Under the pieces are notes generated by a model. It was not told where the DNA came from. It ran no database searches and worked only from the letters and a program-made list of their open reading frames with translations. From Sphingobium sp. (GTDB taxonomy: Bacteria > Pseudomonadota > Alphaproteobacteria > Sphingomonadales > Sphingomonadaceae), in the NCBI GenBank assembly GCA_023266575.1, contig JAHFPV010000021.1, positions 1-45,472 of the forward strand: a DNA stretch of 45,472 bases. The letters are read 5' to 3'. Positions within the stretch are counted from its first letter, which is position 1. Each line of letters opens with the position of its first letter. Below are positions 33,055 through 42,424 of the stretch, one piece after another. The translations under genes were made by a program, and so were the position numbers.

Positions 33055-35079
33055 TCAGTCGGCAAACAGCTTGAATTCGACCAGCCGGGTCGCCTTACCG
33101 GGCGCTTGGGTCAGGAGCAGGCGGACCTTGCTGGTGCGGATTGCGGGCCAGCGCAACTGCGTGACGCCATTGGCGACCGGGCTGCCTTTGGGCGTGGCGA
33201 TGTCCTGCCAGCGATCGGCCATCCACGCCTGAAGTCGGTAGGCGCGCGGCACTGCGAAACGCCGGCCATCGGCGAAGAAGGCCAGTTCGGCGCGGCTGAG
33301 GCCGGTGGGCTGGCCAAGGTCGATGGCATAATATTGCTGCGCCGGGGCAGGGGCGGACGACCAGCCATTGGCCAGTTCGGGAAAGAACCATGTCCGCCCG
33401 TCAATCGCATCATGGACATTTTCGGCGTCGCTGTTGCTGGACGCCGAACCCATCGGAAACTGACCGCGGACGAGTTGCACCGCGCGGTTGATCGGGCGGT
33501 CGATGGAGGGAGCGGCGGCACGGGGCAGGGGAATTTCGATTCGGCCCAGCGTGTCGCGCCGGGCGACTTGCCGACCATCCACCTCGATCACCAGCCCCTT
33601 GCCGCGCCGGTAATGGCTGCCATCGGCGTCCCATGTCACGGCGATCTTATGGCCATGATAGGGAACGTCCTGCACCCGAAACCAGTCGAGCGCCTGTGGG
33701 TCCGATGCGTCAGGCAGCAGCGGATTGACCTCCAGCACATCGTCGGCGCGCGGGCGGATGCCGACCAGACCGGTCAGGATCAGGTCGTTGAAACCGGAAT
33801 GGAAATAATGGTGGCTGCGGTCCAGCCCGACGATCGGCTGGCCGGTTTCGGGGTGATAATCCTCCTCCAGATCGAGCCTGTCCCCCTGATAATGGAGCGC
33901 GGCATATTGGCGCAGCAGCCGCATATAGGTGCTGCGCGTGACCGGGCCTGTATGGGTGCGATGGTCGAGCAGATTGGCCATGGCGTGCAACACCTGCGTC
34001 GTCTGATAGGGCCAGATGGGACCGTTCCACTGGCATTCGGGGTCTGTGCCCAGATAGCGATATTGCCGCATATAATATTCGTAACCGGCCTCGACCGTGC
34101 GCATCCCGGCCTTGCCCGCCAGCGACGCCGGATCGATCAGATGCGCCCAGGCGGCGGCATATTTCGCCTCGTCAGGCACGATGTCGAACATCCAGGGTAG
34201 ATAGCCGACCAGCTCGCGGTTGCGGATCGGCTGCCAGTAGCTGACAAATTCATTCTTGCGCGACTGGTGCCGGTCGATGAAGTGGGTGAGCCTGTCGCTC
34301 CACAGGTCGGCCAGCATCCGCTGTTGCAGCGCGTTTGCGCGGGCGGTGTAGGCGGCGGCCATGGCGGTGTCGCCGGTCAGCGTCGCCATCTTCGCGATCG
34401 CACGGGCATTGGCGACCATATAGCTGTTGATCGAGGGGCGGAAAGCGTCGCCGCCCCGAAATCCGTCCTTGCCGCCCGACGCATCGATCGAGGAGACGGT
34501 ATATTCGGTCGCGTCGAGCAGCGGTTCGACGAAATACAGCCCCTTGTCGAAGTCGAACTTGTCGTCCCACAATCGGTAGATGTGGTTCATGACGGGCAGG
34601 TGCCGCACCGCTCCGGCCCGGTCGCCATCGACCAGATAGCGGCCCCAGACGGCGTCGGCCATATGATCGGTAAAATGCCGGTCATTGCCGCCGCTCTGGT
34701 ACATGAAGTTGATATAGTCGTCGGCAAAGCGCCGGTCATTGAGCCAGCGCCCCTCGCCCAGATGGAAGCCGGTGGCGTCATTCAGGCTGGCATAGGGATG
34801 GCGCTGCCAGTCGACATCGTCGAGAAACTCGGTCGAGATATAGCCGTCCGCGCCCAGATCGCGCTGATGCGCGCGATAGAGTTGCCAGCGATAATAATAG
34901 ACCGCGTCGAGCTTCGCGTCGGCGGACTCGAAATAGGGGATGCGATCGCGATACCAGGGCGCGTCATTGCCAAAGTGCCGGGTGGCGATGGCGGCTGGAT
35001 CCATCACCGGCGGGGGCGGCGCGGCACCGATGCCGATCCATGCGGCCCCGGCCAGCAACAGCATCGTCATCGCGCGCAT
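33055..35079 (-). CDS. MGH1-like glycoside hydrolase with C-terminal discoidin-like domain
   Basis: This 674-aa exported protein has a signal peptide (MTMLLLAGAAWIGIGAA). Residues about 30-480 look like an (alpha/alpha)6 glycosidase of the MGH1/trehalase-like clan (WYRDRIPYFESADAKLDAVY, YYRWQLYRAHQRD, CQWNGPIWPYQTTQVLHAMA, with acidic catalytic candidates in the DDVDW and NGPIWPYQT regions). The C-terminal 150 residues resemble an F5/8 type C carbohydrate-binding domain (DAIDGRTWFFPELANGWSS, YYAIDLGQPTGLSRAELAFF). It is the last gene of the arabinan locus, after the TonB receptor, so it probably trims a sugar side chain of the same polysaccharide. The exact GH family and substrate are unclear. 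GGAGGA precedes the ATG. Confidence 0.75.
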   Translation of the reverse strand: MRAMTMLLLAGAAWIGIGAAPPPPVMDPAAIATRHFGNDAPWYRDRIPYFESADAKLDAVYYYRWQLYRAHQRDLGADGYISTEFLDDVDWQRHPYASLNDATGFHLGEGRWLNDRRFADDYINFMYQSGGNDRHFTDHMADAVWGRYLVDGDRAGAVRHLPVMNHIYRLWDDKFDFDKGLYFVEPLLDATEYTVSSIDASGGKDGFRGGDAFRPSINSYMVANARAIAKMATLTGDTAMAAAYTARANALQQRMLADLWSDRLTHFIDRHQSRKNEFVSYWQPIRNRELVGYLPWMFDIVPDEAKYAAAWAHLIDPASLAGKAGMRTVEAGYEYYMRQYRYLGTDPECQWNGPIWPYQTTQVLHAMANLLDHRTHTGPVTRSTYMRLLRQYAALHYQGDRLDLEEDYHPETGQPIVGLDRSHHYFHSGFNDLILTGLVGIRPRADDVLEVNPLLPDASDPQALDWFRVQDVPYHGHKIAVTWDADGSHYRRGKGLVIEVDGRQVARRDTLGRIEIPLPRAAAPSIDRPINRAVQLVRGQFPMGSASSNSDAENVHDAIDGRTWFFPELANGWSSAPAPAQQYYAIDLGQPTGLSRAELAFFADGRRFAVPRAYRLQAWMADRWQDIATPKGSPVANGVTQLRWPAIRTSKVRLLLTQAPGKATRLVEFKLFAD

Positions 35080-35102
35080 CGCATCCTCCGCAAAATAAAT
35101 AT

Positions 35103-35144
35103 GGCGGCCGTTCCGGGGTTGGAGAAAGCCCCGGAACGGCCGCC
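35103..35144 (-). terminator. Terminator or stem-loop after the TonB-dependent receptor gene
   Basis: A perfect 16-bp GC-rich stem (arm GGCGGCCGTTCCGGGG and its complement, 10-nt loop) lies between the receptor stop codon and the glycosidase start. Read on the reverse strand it is followed by ATATTTATTTT, a U-rich tail, so it probably terminates or attenuates the receptor transcript and lowers expression of the glycosidase gene. Confidence 0.82.
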
Positions 35145-35187
35145 AGACATGGAAGGCGGCGAGGAAACGCCGCGTCCCACGGGGCGC

Positions 35188-37998
35188 TTAATTGAAGCTG
35201 TAGCGGACACCCAGAGCGAAGGTGCGCGCCAGCAGGGTGGTGCCGAGGTTAAACTGTTCCGGGCCGCCCACATCTTCAAACTTATAATAGGTCTGCATCT
35301 TCGACCGGGTCAGGTTGACCGCGTCGAAGGTCAGGCCCAGGCGTTCGGTGACCTTGGCGGTCAGCTGGAAGTCCAGGCTCTTTTCCGGCGCGCGCCATAC
35401 GCCGATCGGGTTGGCGAACAGCCGCGCTTCGTTATTGGCCAGAAATTCCTTGCGCCAGACATAGGACAGGCGTGCGCCGATCGGCCCACGTTCATAGGCG
35501 AGCGTGGCGTTATAGCTCATGTCGGACACGCCGAAGAAGGACGAGCTGGTTTGCCCTGTGACATTGCCGTTGATGTCGACCAGCGGGATATTCTGTTTGG
35601 AATCGAGGATCGTCAGGCTACCCTGGAACCCCAGACCTTTCAGCGGCCCAGGCAGATAGGTCGGGAAATAGGTCAGCCCCAGTTCCACGCCCTTCAGCAC
35701 GCCCTTGGACGCATTTTCCGGCCGGGTGATGAGGAAGCTGTTGGTGTTGAGGCCCGAACCCGGCACCGTGGTCAGCGAGGTGATCGGCACCACCAGCCCG
35801 TCAATTTCACGACGGAACAGGGTGGCATAGATCGCGCTGCTGCGTTCGAAATACCATTCCGCCGCCAAGTCGAAATTCTTTGACGTCGTCGGCCGCAGCC
35901 CCGGATTGCCGCGTCCGCCCGTGCCGTAGCCGACATTAGTCAGATCGCCGGTCAGCGTATAATTGGGGTTGAGGTCGGCAAAGGCCGGACGACGCAGTGT
36001 TTCGCCATAGTTGAAGCGCAGGCGCAGATTGTCGAATATCTCGTAACGCGCGGTAAAGCTGGGCAGGAAGCGCTGGGTGCCTGATGCCGCCTGCGTCACC
36101 AGCGGTGGATTGCTGTAGCGATCGACGAAGGTGAAATTGGTATCGACCGCGACGAAGCGCACACCCGCCTGCAATTGGAGCGGGCGACCGAAGATCGACA
36201 CTTCGGCGTCAGCCTGCATATAGGCGGCCAGCGTGACTTCGTTGATGTCGAACACATCGGTCATCGTCATCTGGTCCGACAGCAGGATGCGGCCGGCATA
36301 GCGGGGATCATTCTTGTATAGCTGACGGATGGTGTCGGCATTTTTCGACAGCCAGTAACCGCTCGGCAGCACCCAGCTGGTCGGAATGTCGGCGCGGCCG
36401 TCATAAAAGCCGCTGTTGGTGAACAATGCTTCGGCGGGCAGGGTGGACAGGTTCGCGCCCAGGCCGCCTGCGTCCTGCGTGCGCACCGAATCGCGCGCCT
36501 TGCGATCGTCGTAACGGAAGCCGCCGCTGATCTTGCGGATGAAGCCTTCGTCCCACTCATAATCGCCGTCGAGCATGAAGGTCAGCGCGCTGCCCTTCGA
36601 CTTGTTGGCGTTGTCGTAAAACTCGCCGATCGTCCACTGGCTGGGATCCGCCAGCAGCGCGTCATCATCGAAATGATAGGAGGGGATGCCGCCACCGGCG
36701 TTGAAATCGACGTCGATCGCCTTGGCGACGCGGGTGGTGCGCATCGCGATGAAGGACGTCTTGTTGGTGCTGCTCTGATAGGCCAGGTCGGCAACGATCT
36801 TGCCGCCTTCGCCGACATTCCACTTGCCATTCAGCGCATAGACGTAGGAGTCGGTTTTGTTGGTGGCAAAATCGCCGCTGTTGAAGCCGAACACGTCGCC
36901 CGCGCGGCGCGACTTGATGATATTGGTGCCGTCATACAGCTCGAAGGTCGAACCGGGGTTCGGACCCAGGCTGCCCCACCAGTCGGCAAAGCTGAACTGT
37001 AGCGAGTTGAAGGTGTTGCCCTTGAACCCGTTGTAGAACATTTCGGCGGTATATTCCGAACTGTCATTGGGTGCCCACTGCACCGCGACATTGAACGCAG
37101 GGCGCTCACGCTTGCCATAGAGGTCGGAGCTGAAAATCGCGTCGCGCGAGAGATAATAGGGGACGTTGATGCCGTTGATCGGCAGCGTCGAACCGGCGGC
37201 GGAAGGCAGGCCACGTTCCTGGCCGGGCTGCCAGCCGGAAAAAATGCGCTGGAGCGGCGAGAAGCCCGAACCGGCAGGAGGATTTTCGGTCGCGAACGGC
37301 ACCATCGCGCCCGCCGTCGTCGTCATGTCGCGGAATTTGGTGCGGGTATAGCTGCCGTTGATCAGGATGCCGATATCGCCGATGCCGGTTTCCCAACGGT
37401 TGCTGATCAGCAGCGCGGCGTTGGGATTATAGGTGTCGGCTTCTTCATTATAGATGCCGCGTGCCAGCGCCGACAGGGCAAAGCCGTCAAAATCGAAGGG
37501 GCGGCGGGTCTTGACGTCGATCTGGCCAGCCAGACCGGTTTCAATCTGTTCGGCGGCGCGGGTCTTGTACACATCGACCTGACGGATCAGGTTGGCTGAC
37601 AGATCCTGAAGCGCGAACGCCTGACCGGACGCGGTGAAGATGTTGCGGCCGTTCAGGGTGGTCAGCGCATCGGGCAGGCCGCGAATCGAAATCGCGCCCG
37701 CTTCGCCGCCGGTGCGGTTGGTGACCTGAATGCCAGTGACGCGCTGGAGCGCTTCGATGACATTATTGTCGGGCAGCTTGCCGACATCTTCGGCGACGAT
37801 CGAATCGACGATCTGGACCGATTCCTTGCGGACGTTGATTGCGCCGATCATCGAAGCGCGCACGCCGGTCACGACGATGTCGGCGGCGTCATCCTCTGCG
37901 GCGATCTGGGGGGCGGGGCTGGTCTGCGCCTGGGCGGTGGCGCCCAGCATCAGCGCGAACATGGATGCGGAACATAGTGCGATCGGCCGACGTGCCAT
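35188..37998 (-). CDS. TonB-dependent receptor for arabinan oligosaccharides
   Basis: About 936 aa, with a signal peptide (ALCSASMFALMLGATAQAQ). A TonB-box-like segment (DIVVTGVRASMIGAINVRK) leads into the plug domain (VGKLPDNNVIEALQRVTGIQ; GLPDALTTLNGR), then a 22-strand barrel ending with an aromatic Phe-Asn terminus (FALGVRYSFN). This is the Caulobacter/Xanthomonas-type receptor class used for complex carbohydrates. Neighbouring GH43 and GH51 genes suggest that it imports arabino-oligosaccharides. The frame is open to 38040, but the ATG at 37998 has a strong GGGGAGG ribosome-binding site. Its promoter carries two copies of the locus operator motif. Confidence 0.88.
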   Translation of the reverse strand: MARRPIALCSASMFALMLGATAQAQTSPAPQIAAEDDAADIVVTGVRASMIGAINVRKESVQIVDSIVAEDVGKLPDNNVIEALQRVTGIQVTNRTGGEAGAISIRGLPDALTTLNGRNIFTASGQAFALQDLSANLIRQVDVYKTRAAEQIETGLAGQIDVKTRRPFDFDGFALSALARGIYNEEADTYNPNAALLISNRWETGIGDIGILINGSYTRTKFRDMTTTAGAMVPFATENPPAGSGFSPLQRIFSGWQPGQERGLPSAAGSTLPINGINVPYYLSRDAIFSSDLYGKRERPAFNVAVQWAPNDSSEYTAEMFYNGFKGNTFNSLQFSFADWWGSLGPNPGSTFELYDGTNIIKSRRAGDVFGFNSGDFATNKTDSYVYALNGKWNVGEGGKIVADLAYQSSTNKTSFIAMRTTRVAKAIDVDFNAGGGIPSYHFDDDALLADPSQWTIGEFYDNANKSKGSALTFMLDGDYEWDEGFIRKISGGFRYDDRKARDSVRTQDAGGLGANLSTLPAEALFTNSGFYDGRADIPTSWVLPSGYWLSKNADTIRQLYKNDPRYAGRILLSDQMTMTDVFDINEVTLAAYMQADAEVSIFGRPLQLQAGVRFVAVDTNFTFVDRYSNPPLVTQAASGTQRFLPSFTARYEIFDNLRLRFNYGETLRRPAFADLNPNYTLTGDLTNVGYGTGGRGNPGLRPTTSKNFDLAAEWYFERSSAIYATLFRREIDGLVVPITSLTTVPGSGLNTNSFLITRPENASKGVLKGVELGLTYFPTYLPGPLKGLGFQGSLTILDSKQNIPLVDINGNVTGQTSSSFFGVSDMSYNATLAYERGPIGARLSYVWRKEFLANNEARLFANPIGVWRAPEKSLDFQLTAKVTERLGLTFDAVNLTRSKMQTYYKFEDVGGPEQFNLGTTLLARTFALGVRYSFN

Positions 37999-38038
37999 TT
38001 CAAATCCTCCCCTGCGGCTGGCCCATTCGCCATGCCTC

Positions 38039-38079
38039 AATTACTCAGACTAATTATTGCTCCGACAAATGGAGTGCAA
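38039..38079 (-). promoter_or_regulatory. Promoter of the TonB receptor with two operator copies
   Basis: Two 15-bp sites, ATTACTCAGACTAAT (38040-38054) and ATTGCTCCGACAAAT (38056-38070), lie 16 bp apart. The first is an almost perfect palindrome (ATTA-n-TC-n-GA-n-TAAT). On the reverse strand a -35-like TTGCAC (38074-38079) and a weak -10 (TAATTA, 38051-38056) flank the second site, so binding would block RNA polymerase. A third copy lies in the regulator/araD1 gap (44462-44476). Confidence 0.7.
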
Positions 38080-38189
38080 GCGAAATTTTGTGGATGCGGC
38101 CGACAAAGGCGATGGGGCCGTGACATTATTGCCGCAGGCTAGCGGGCGCGGCGTTCCGGGCGGTTCTTGTGCGAAGGGTGGACAGGTGA

Positions 38190-38219
38190 AGGGCCGGTCA
38201 TCAATCGGTGACCAGCCCT
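38190..38219. other. Imperfect stem-loop after the GH43 operon
   Basis: AGGGCCGGTCA and TGACCAGCCCT pair with one mismatch around an 8-nt loop. It lies about 40 bp past the stop of the last GH43 gene and may mark the operon end, but no T-run follows on the reverse strand. A weaker operator-like sequence (ATTTGTCAGAGCAGG, 38231-38245) lies beside it. Confidence 0.45.
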
Positions 38220-38255
38220 TGTCGCTATCTATTTGTCAGAGCAGGTGAACCGGTA

Positions 38256-39683
38256 TCAGTCGGCGCGCCAGCGTGCCGCGGCGTCACGGCTGCGGACCAG
38301 ACGAATCTGGCCATTGGCGACGCCGATCGCCTTGCCCGGCGCGGCGATGGCGGCGAAGCGGACAGTGCTAAGCCGCGCGTCGGTCAGGCGGACAAACTGG
38401 CTGCGCAGCGCGAAATCGGCGCTTTTGCTGTCAGGCTCCAACGTGACCGACCCGTCCTTGCCCGCAACCAGATAATGGCCGGGCATCAGAATGGGGGACA
38501 GCATGACGCTTTGCTGGCCCGCGCGGCCCGGCGTCTGGCGGAACTGGGTCTGGGCCAAAGCGGGGTTGCCCGCGATCAGACGGGTACCGTCATGCGCCAG
38601 CAACAGCTTGGCGTCAGCGGCCGACGCAAAGCGTTCGGGCAGCGGGCCATTGCCCACCGGCACGCCGAAATCGGGGGTGCCATCGGCGGTGTAATAGAGC
38701 CGCTGAACGCGGGTATGGCGATCAGGGTTGAGCAGGGGATCGCCCTGGATCGTTTCATAGTCACGACCATGATAGACGAGGACATCGCGCCCTTGCTCGT
38801 CCACGGTAAAGCTGTTGTGGCCGGGACCAAACACGCTGGTTTCCTTACAGGTCGTGAATACCGGCTGGGGCGATTTGGTCCAGCTCTTGGCGTCGAGCAA
38901 GTCCGAATTTTCATCCGCGCTCAGCATCCCCAGACAATAGCGCGCATCGGTGGCACTGGCCGAATAGGTCATGAACAGGCGGCGATTGCGGTGCAGGATG
39001 GCGGGGGCTTCGGCGACCTTATAGCCGCGAATTTCCCAGTCCAGCGTCGGCACGGTCAGGCGGGTCGCCTTGCCCGCCAGCTTCAGCGGCGATTCGAGCT
39101 TGGCTATGTACAGGTTGCTGTTCGTCTCGATCCCCGGCTCGCGCTGCGCCCAGGCTATGTAGCGCGTGCCTTTATGGGTGAAGATGGTCGAATCGAGGTT
39201 GAAACTGTCCCAGGGCGTCTGCAATTCGCCCAGCACCGTCCATCTTCCCGTCATCGGATCGGGGCCGTCGCAGACGACGGCATAGGTTCGGATACGGAAC
39301 ACATCCTCGCCCCCGCCGCTGGGACCGGCGGCGAAATAGACGATCCACTTGCCGTCGATCAGATGCAGTTCGGGCGCCCAGAGAAAGCCGGACATCGGGC
39401 CGGATTTTTCGTGCCGCCACAAAACAGCCTCGGGCGCGGTGGCAAGGCCCGCGATCGTCCTGGACCGGCGCAGCACCAGCCGGTCATATTCGGGGACGGA
39501 GCCGGTCAGATAGTAATAGCCGTCATCATGACGAAAAACCTGCGCATCGGCGCGCTGTTTGACGAGCGGGTTTTGCGGGCCGGCGACGGGCGCGTCGGCG
39601 ACCTTGGCGCCTGCCATCATCGGCGCGGCGGACAGGGCGGCGCTGCTGGCGATGAAGCCACGGCGGGACAGGTTGAAACTCAT
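38256..39683 (-). CDS. GH43 exo-arabinofuranosidase with AbfB-like C-terminus
   Basis: This 475-aa protein has a Tat signal (SRRGFIASSAALSAAPMM). Residues about 40-330 form the GH43 five-bladed propeller, with catalytic Asp in QRADAQVFRHDDGYYYLTGS, WAPELHLIDGKWIVYFAAG and a conserved Glu region at VAEAPAILHRN. The C-terminal 120 residues (LLLAHDGTRLIAGNPALAQ, HYLVAGKDGSVTLEPDS) look like an AbfB/CBM42 beta-trefoil that binds arabinofuranose side chains. This combination resembles GH43 subfamily 26 exo-1,5-alpha-L-arabinofuranosidases, which act outside the cytoplasm. It lies 22 bp after the GH43 endo-arabinanase gene in one operon. GGAGAG precedes the ATG. Confidence 0.85.
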   Translation of the reverse strand: MSFNLSRRGFIASSAALSAAPMMAGAKVADAPVAGPQNPLVKQRADAQVFRHDDGYYYLTGSVPEYDRLVLRRSRTIAGLATAPEAVLWRHEKSGPMSGFLWAPELHLIDGKWIVYFAAGPSGGGEDVFRIRTYAVVCDGPDPMTGRWTVLGELQTPWDSFNLDSTIFTHKGTRYIAWAQREPGIETNSNLYIAKLESPLKLAGKATRLTVPTLDWEIRGYKVAEAPAILHRNRRLFMTYSASATDARYCLGMLSADENSDLLDAKSWTKSPQPVFTTCKETSVFGPGHNSFTVDEQGRDVLVYHGRDYETIQGDPLLNPDRHTRVQRLYYTADGTPDFGVPVGNGPLPERFASAADAKLLLAHDGTRLIAGNPALAQTQFRQTPGRAGQQSVMLSPILMPGHYLVAGKDGSVTLEPDSKSADFALRSQFVRLTDARLSTVRFAAIAAPGKAIGVANGQIRLVRSRDAAARWRAD

Positions 39684-39705
39684 CTATTTCTCTCCGGTCG
39701 GTGCA

Positions 39706-40737
39706 TCAATAATCGGCTTGCGGCCAGCCATCCGCGCCCCAGCGGACCGGTGCGATCCGCAGGGTGGGGGTGCCGTTCGATTGCTTGTCATAGGCGTGAT
39801 AGACGACATAATCCTTGCCGTCCTTGTCATGCAGCCAGCCCGCATGACCGGGACCACGGAAGCGCTGTTGCTCCTGAAGGTCGGCGCGCAGGAAGATGCT
39901 GCCGCCGCCCTCCAGCATCGGGCTGCCATCCTTGCCCAGATAGGGGCCGGTGATCGCCTTCGACCGGCCGATCACGGTATAATAGGTGCTGGCCGCGCCC
40001 TTGCAGCAATAATCATAGGAGGCCATCAGCCAATAATAGCCGCCATGATCGATAATGAAGGGTGCTTCGACCGGGGCGGGACCGCCTGCGGGCGCTGGGC
40101 GGCGGGCGATGGCGACGGGCTTGGCCTTGGGGTCTTTGGGCTTGCCGGTCCTGGGGTCCAGCTCGAACAGTTTGAGACCCGTCCAGAAGCTGCCGAGCGA
40201 GAGCCAGTGGCGGCCTTCGCGATCGATGATGAAATTGGGGTCGATCGCGTTAAAATCGTCACTCTTGTCCGACATGGCGACCAGCCCCTCGTCCCGCCAC
40301 TGATAATCGGCGGACTTGGGGTCGAGCGTCGGACTGGTAGCAAGACCAATCGCCGAGCGGTTCGATCCGAAGGTCGAGACCGAATAATAGAGGCGATAGC
40401 GGCCGTTGACATAGCTGATATCGGGCGCCCACATGCCGTCGCTGCCGGGGATCGCCTGTTTCGCCCAGTCGGGCAGCGCCGTGAAGACCGGCGCACCGAC
40501 GGTCCAGTGAATAAGGTCGGGCGAGGTGCGAGTCTCGATCAGCCGCTTGCCATGGCCGGTGCTGAACACATGATAGGTGTCGCCCTGCCGGATGATGACC
40601 GGGTCATGGGTGGGCGTGAGGTCGCCGGTCAGGCGACTGTTCAGCGTATCGCGCGGCGGCTGGGACGGCTGCTGCGCACAGGCGGGGGCGGCGAGAAGGG
40701 CGAGGCCCAGCCATGCCATGAACGTCGGTCGCCTCAT
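39706..40737 (-). CDS. GH43 endo-1,5-alpha-L-arabinanase
   Basis: About 343 aa with a signal peptide (MAWLGLALLAAPACAQQ; the Cys may make it a lipoprotein). GH43 endo-arabinanase signatures are LTPTHDPVIIRQGDTYHVFS (catalytic base Asp), AIDPNFIIDREGRHWLSLGS (pKa-modulating Asp) and APVEAPFIIDHGGYYWLMAS (general acid Glu). It cuts the alpha-1,5 backbone of arabinan to oligosaccharides for the adjacent receptor. The frame opens at 40827, but the ATG at 40737 has GGAGAGG upstream and begins the signal peptide. The 105-bp gap to the GH51 gene holds an inverted repeat pair. Confidence 0.87.
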   Translation of the reverse strand: MRRPTFMAWLGLALLAAPACAQQPSQPPRDTLNSRLTGDLTPTHDPVIIRQGDTYHVFSTGHGKRLIETRTSPDLIHWTVGAPVFTALPDWAKQAIPGSDGMWAPDISYVNGRYRLYYSVSTFGSNRSAIGLATSPTLDPKSADYQWRDEGLVAMSDKSDDFNAIDPNFIIDREGRHWLSLGSFWTGLKLFELDPRTGKPKDPKAKPVAIARRPAPAGGPAPVEAPFIIDHGGYYWLMASYDYCCKGAASTYYTVIGRSKAITGPYLGKDGSPMLEGGGSIFLRADLQEQQRFRGPGHAGWLHDKDGKDYVVYHAYDKQSNGTPTLRIAPVRWGADGWPQADY

Positions 40738-40759
40738 GCGGACCTCTCCAATTAAAGCG

Positions 40760-40829
40760 ATGTGCTCCCGCGCAGGCGGGAGCCCAGTTGAAACGGCGGG
40801 ACTGTGCTCCCGCCTGCGCGAGAGCACAT
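40760..40829. repeat. Paired REP-like inverted repeats inside the glycosidase operon
   Basis: A left element (TGTGCTCCCGCGCAGGCGGG, from 40761) is itself a hairpin (GCTCCCGC/GCGGGAGC). A right element (40803-40829) is its near-complete reverse complement, differing at about two of 25 positions. Such GC-rich hairpins are dispersed intergenic repeats in sphingomonads. Here they lie between two co-directional genes and could adjust relative mRNA stability. Confidence 0.7.
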
Positions 40830-40842
40830 GGCACTCCAGCCC

Positions 40843-42405
40843 TTACTGCAACTCCAGCACTACCACCGACTTGGGCGGCAAGGTCACGCTGAGCGTGCCG
40901 CCACTGACCTGCGCGCCGGTAAAGGCGACCGGCTTGACGGTGTCGGGCGCGTCGAACGTGTTGTGGGCGTTGATCGCCGATGCGGTAAGGATGCGGCCCG
41001 TGACGCTCGCGGCGTTCAGGCCGTCGAGCTTGACCGTCACCGTGTTGGGCTGGTTCGGGTCCAGGTTGGACAGGCCGACATGGACCTTGCCATCCTTGCC
41101 CCGGACAGCCGATCCGCTGACCGCAGGCATCGACCATTTATCCTTGTTATACCAGGGCGTGTCGATGCTGATCGGCAGCACGGTCGCGTCCTGCCAGGGC
41201 TTGTACATTTCGAACACATGATAGGTCGGCGTCAGCGCCATCTTCTTGCCGTCGGTCAGGATCATCGCCTGCAACACATTCACCATCTGGGCGATGGCGG
41301 TCATCTTCACCCGGTCGGCATGTTTGGCAAAGATATCGAGATGGACCGACGCGACCAGCGCGTCGCGCAGCGTGTTCTGCTGGCGCAGGAAGCCGGGATG
41401 CGTGCCCGGATCGTCGGCATACCAGGTGCCCCATTCATCGACCGCCAGCCAGACCTTCTTGGCCGGATCATATTTGTCCATGATCGCGCTATGCTTGGTG
41501 ATCAGCTCGTCCATGCGCAGCGCTTCGGCCAGGGTGTTGGCCCAGCCCGCCTCATCAAACACGGTCGAGGAGGCACGCGGTGGCCAGGAGCCGGGGATGG
41601 TATAATAGTGGAGCGAGAGCGCGTCGAGCTGGCCGCTGGCGACCTTCATCATCGTCTCGGTCCAGTTATAATCATCGACATTGGCACCTGCCGCGATCTT
41701 CATGATCTTCGTGCCGCGCGGGGCCTTGATGAAGGTGGCGTAACGGCGGGTGAGGTCGGCGGCATATTCGGCGCGCATATTGCCGCCACAGCCCCACAAT
41801 TCGTTACCCACGCCGAAATAAGGGACGGCCCATGGCTCCTTATGCCCGTTCTTGGCGCGTTCGTCGGCCAAGGTGCCTGCGGGCGAGGTCATATATTCGA
41901 CCCATTCGGCCATTTCCTGCGGGGTGCCATTGCCGACATTGCCCGCGACATAGGCCTCCGCACCGATCTGGCGGATCAGTTCGAAAAACTCATGGGTGCC
42001 GACCGTGTTCGGCTCGGTCACGCCGCCCCAATGGGTGTTGATCTTGACGGGGCGCTTGGATTTGCCGCCAATGCCTTCGCGCCAATGATATTCATCGGCA
42101 AAGCAGCCGCCGGGCCAGCGCACGACCGGCACGGACAGGTTGCGCAGCGCCGAAATCACATCGTTGCGAAAGCCGTTGGTGTTGGGGATGGACTTATCGT
42201 TGCCGACCCAGAGGCCACCATAAATACCATTGCCCAGATGCTCGGCAAATTGCGTGAAGATGCGCTTGTCATAGACCGGACCGGGGGTGGCGGCGCTGAT
42301 CGTCGCGGTCGTGGGCTTGCCATCGGTGTCGGCGTGGGCGCTGCTGGTCAATGCGGTGGCGCAGAGCAGCAGCGTGGCCGTGGTGCGGCGCAGGGCTTTG
42401 ATCAT
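40843..42405 (-). CDS. abfA: GH51 alpha-L-arabinofuranosidase
   Basis: About 520 aa with a signal peptide (LRRTTATLLLCATALTSSAHA), so it is exported, unlike many cytoplasmic GH51 enzymes. Family motifs are VVRWPGGCFADEYHWREGIG near the start of the barrel, the acid/base Glu in YFGVGNELWGCGGNM and the nucleophile Glu in LAVDEWGTWY. A beta-sandwich domain ends with SVTLPPKSVVVLEL. It releases terminal L-arabinofuranose from arabinan and arabinoxylan. The frame opens at 42507; the ATG at 42405 has an AGGAGAGGA ribosome-binding site. It lies 19 bp after the dehydrogenase gene, so it belongs to the same operon. Confidence 0.92.
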   Translation of the reverse strand: MIKALRRTTATLLLCATALTSSAHADTDGKPTTATISAATPGPVYDKRIFTQFAEHLGNGIYGGLWVGNDKSIPNTNGFRNDVISALRNLSVPVVRWPGGCFADEYHWREGIGGKSKRPVKINTHWGGVTEPNTVGTHEFFELIRQIGAEAYVAGNVGNGTPQEMAEWVEYMTSPAGTLADERAKNGHKEPWAVPYFGVGNELWGCGGNMRAEYAADLTRRYATFIKAPRGTKIMKIAAGANVDDYNWTETMMKVASGQLDALSLHYYTIPGSWPPRASSTVFDEAGWANTLAEALRMDELITKHSAIMDKYDPAKKVWLAVDEWGTWYADDPGTHPGFLRQQNTLRDALVASVHLDIFAKHADRVKMTAIAQMVNVLQAMILTDGKKMALTPTYHVFEMYKPWQDATVLPISIDTPWYNKDKWSMPAVSGSAVRGKDGKVHVGLSNLDPNQPNTVTVKLDGLNAASVTGRILTASAINAHNTFDAPDTVKPVAFTGAQVSGGTLSVTLPPKSVVVLELQ

Positions 42406-42424
42406 GTCATCCTCTCCTGTGATC

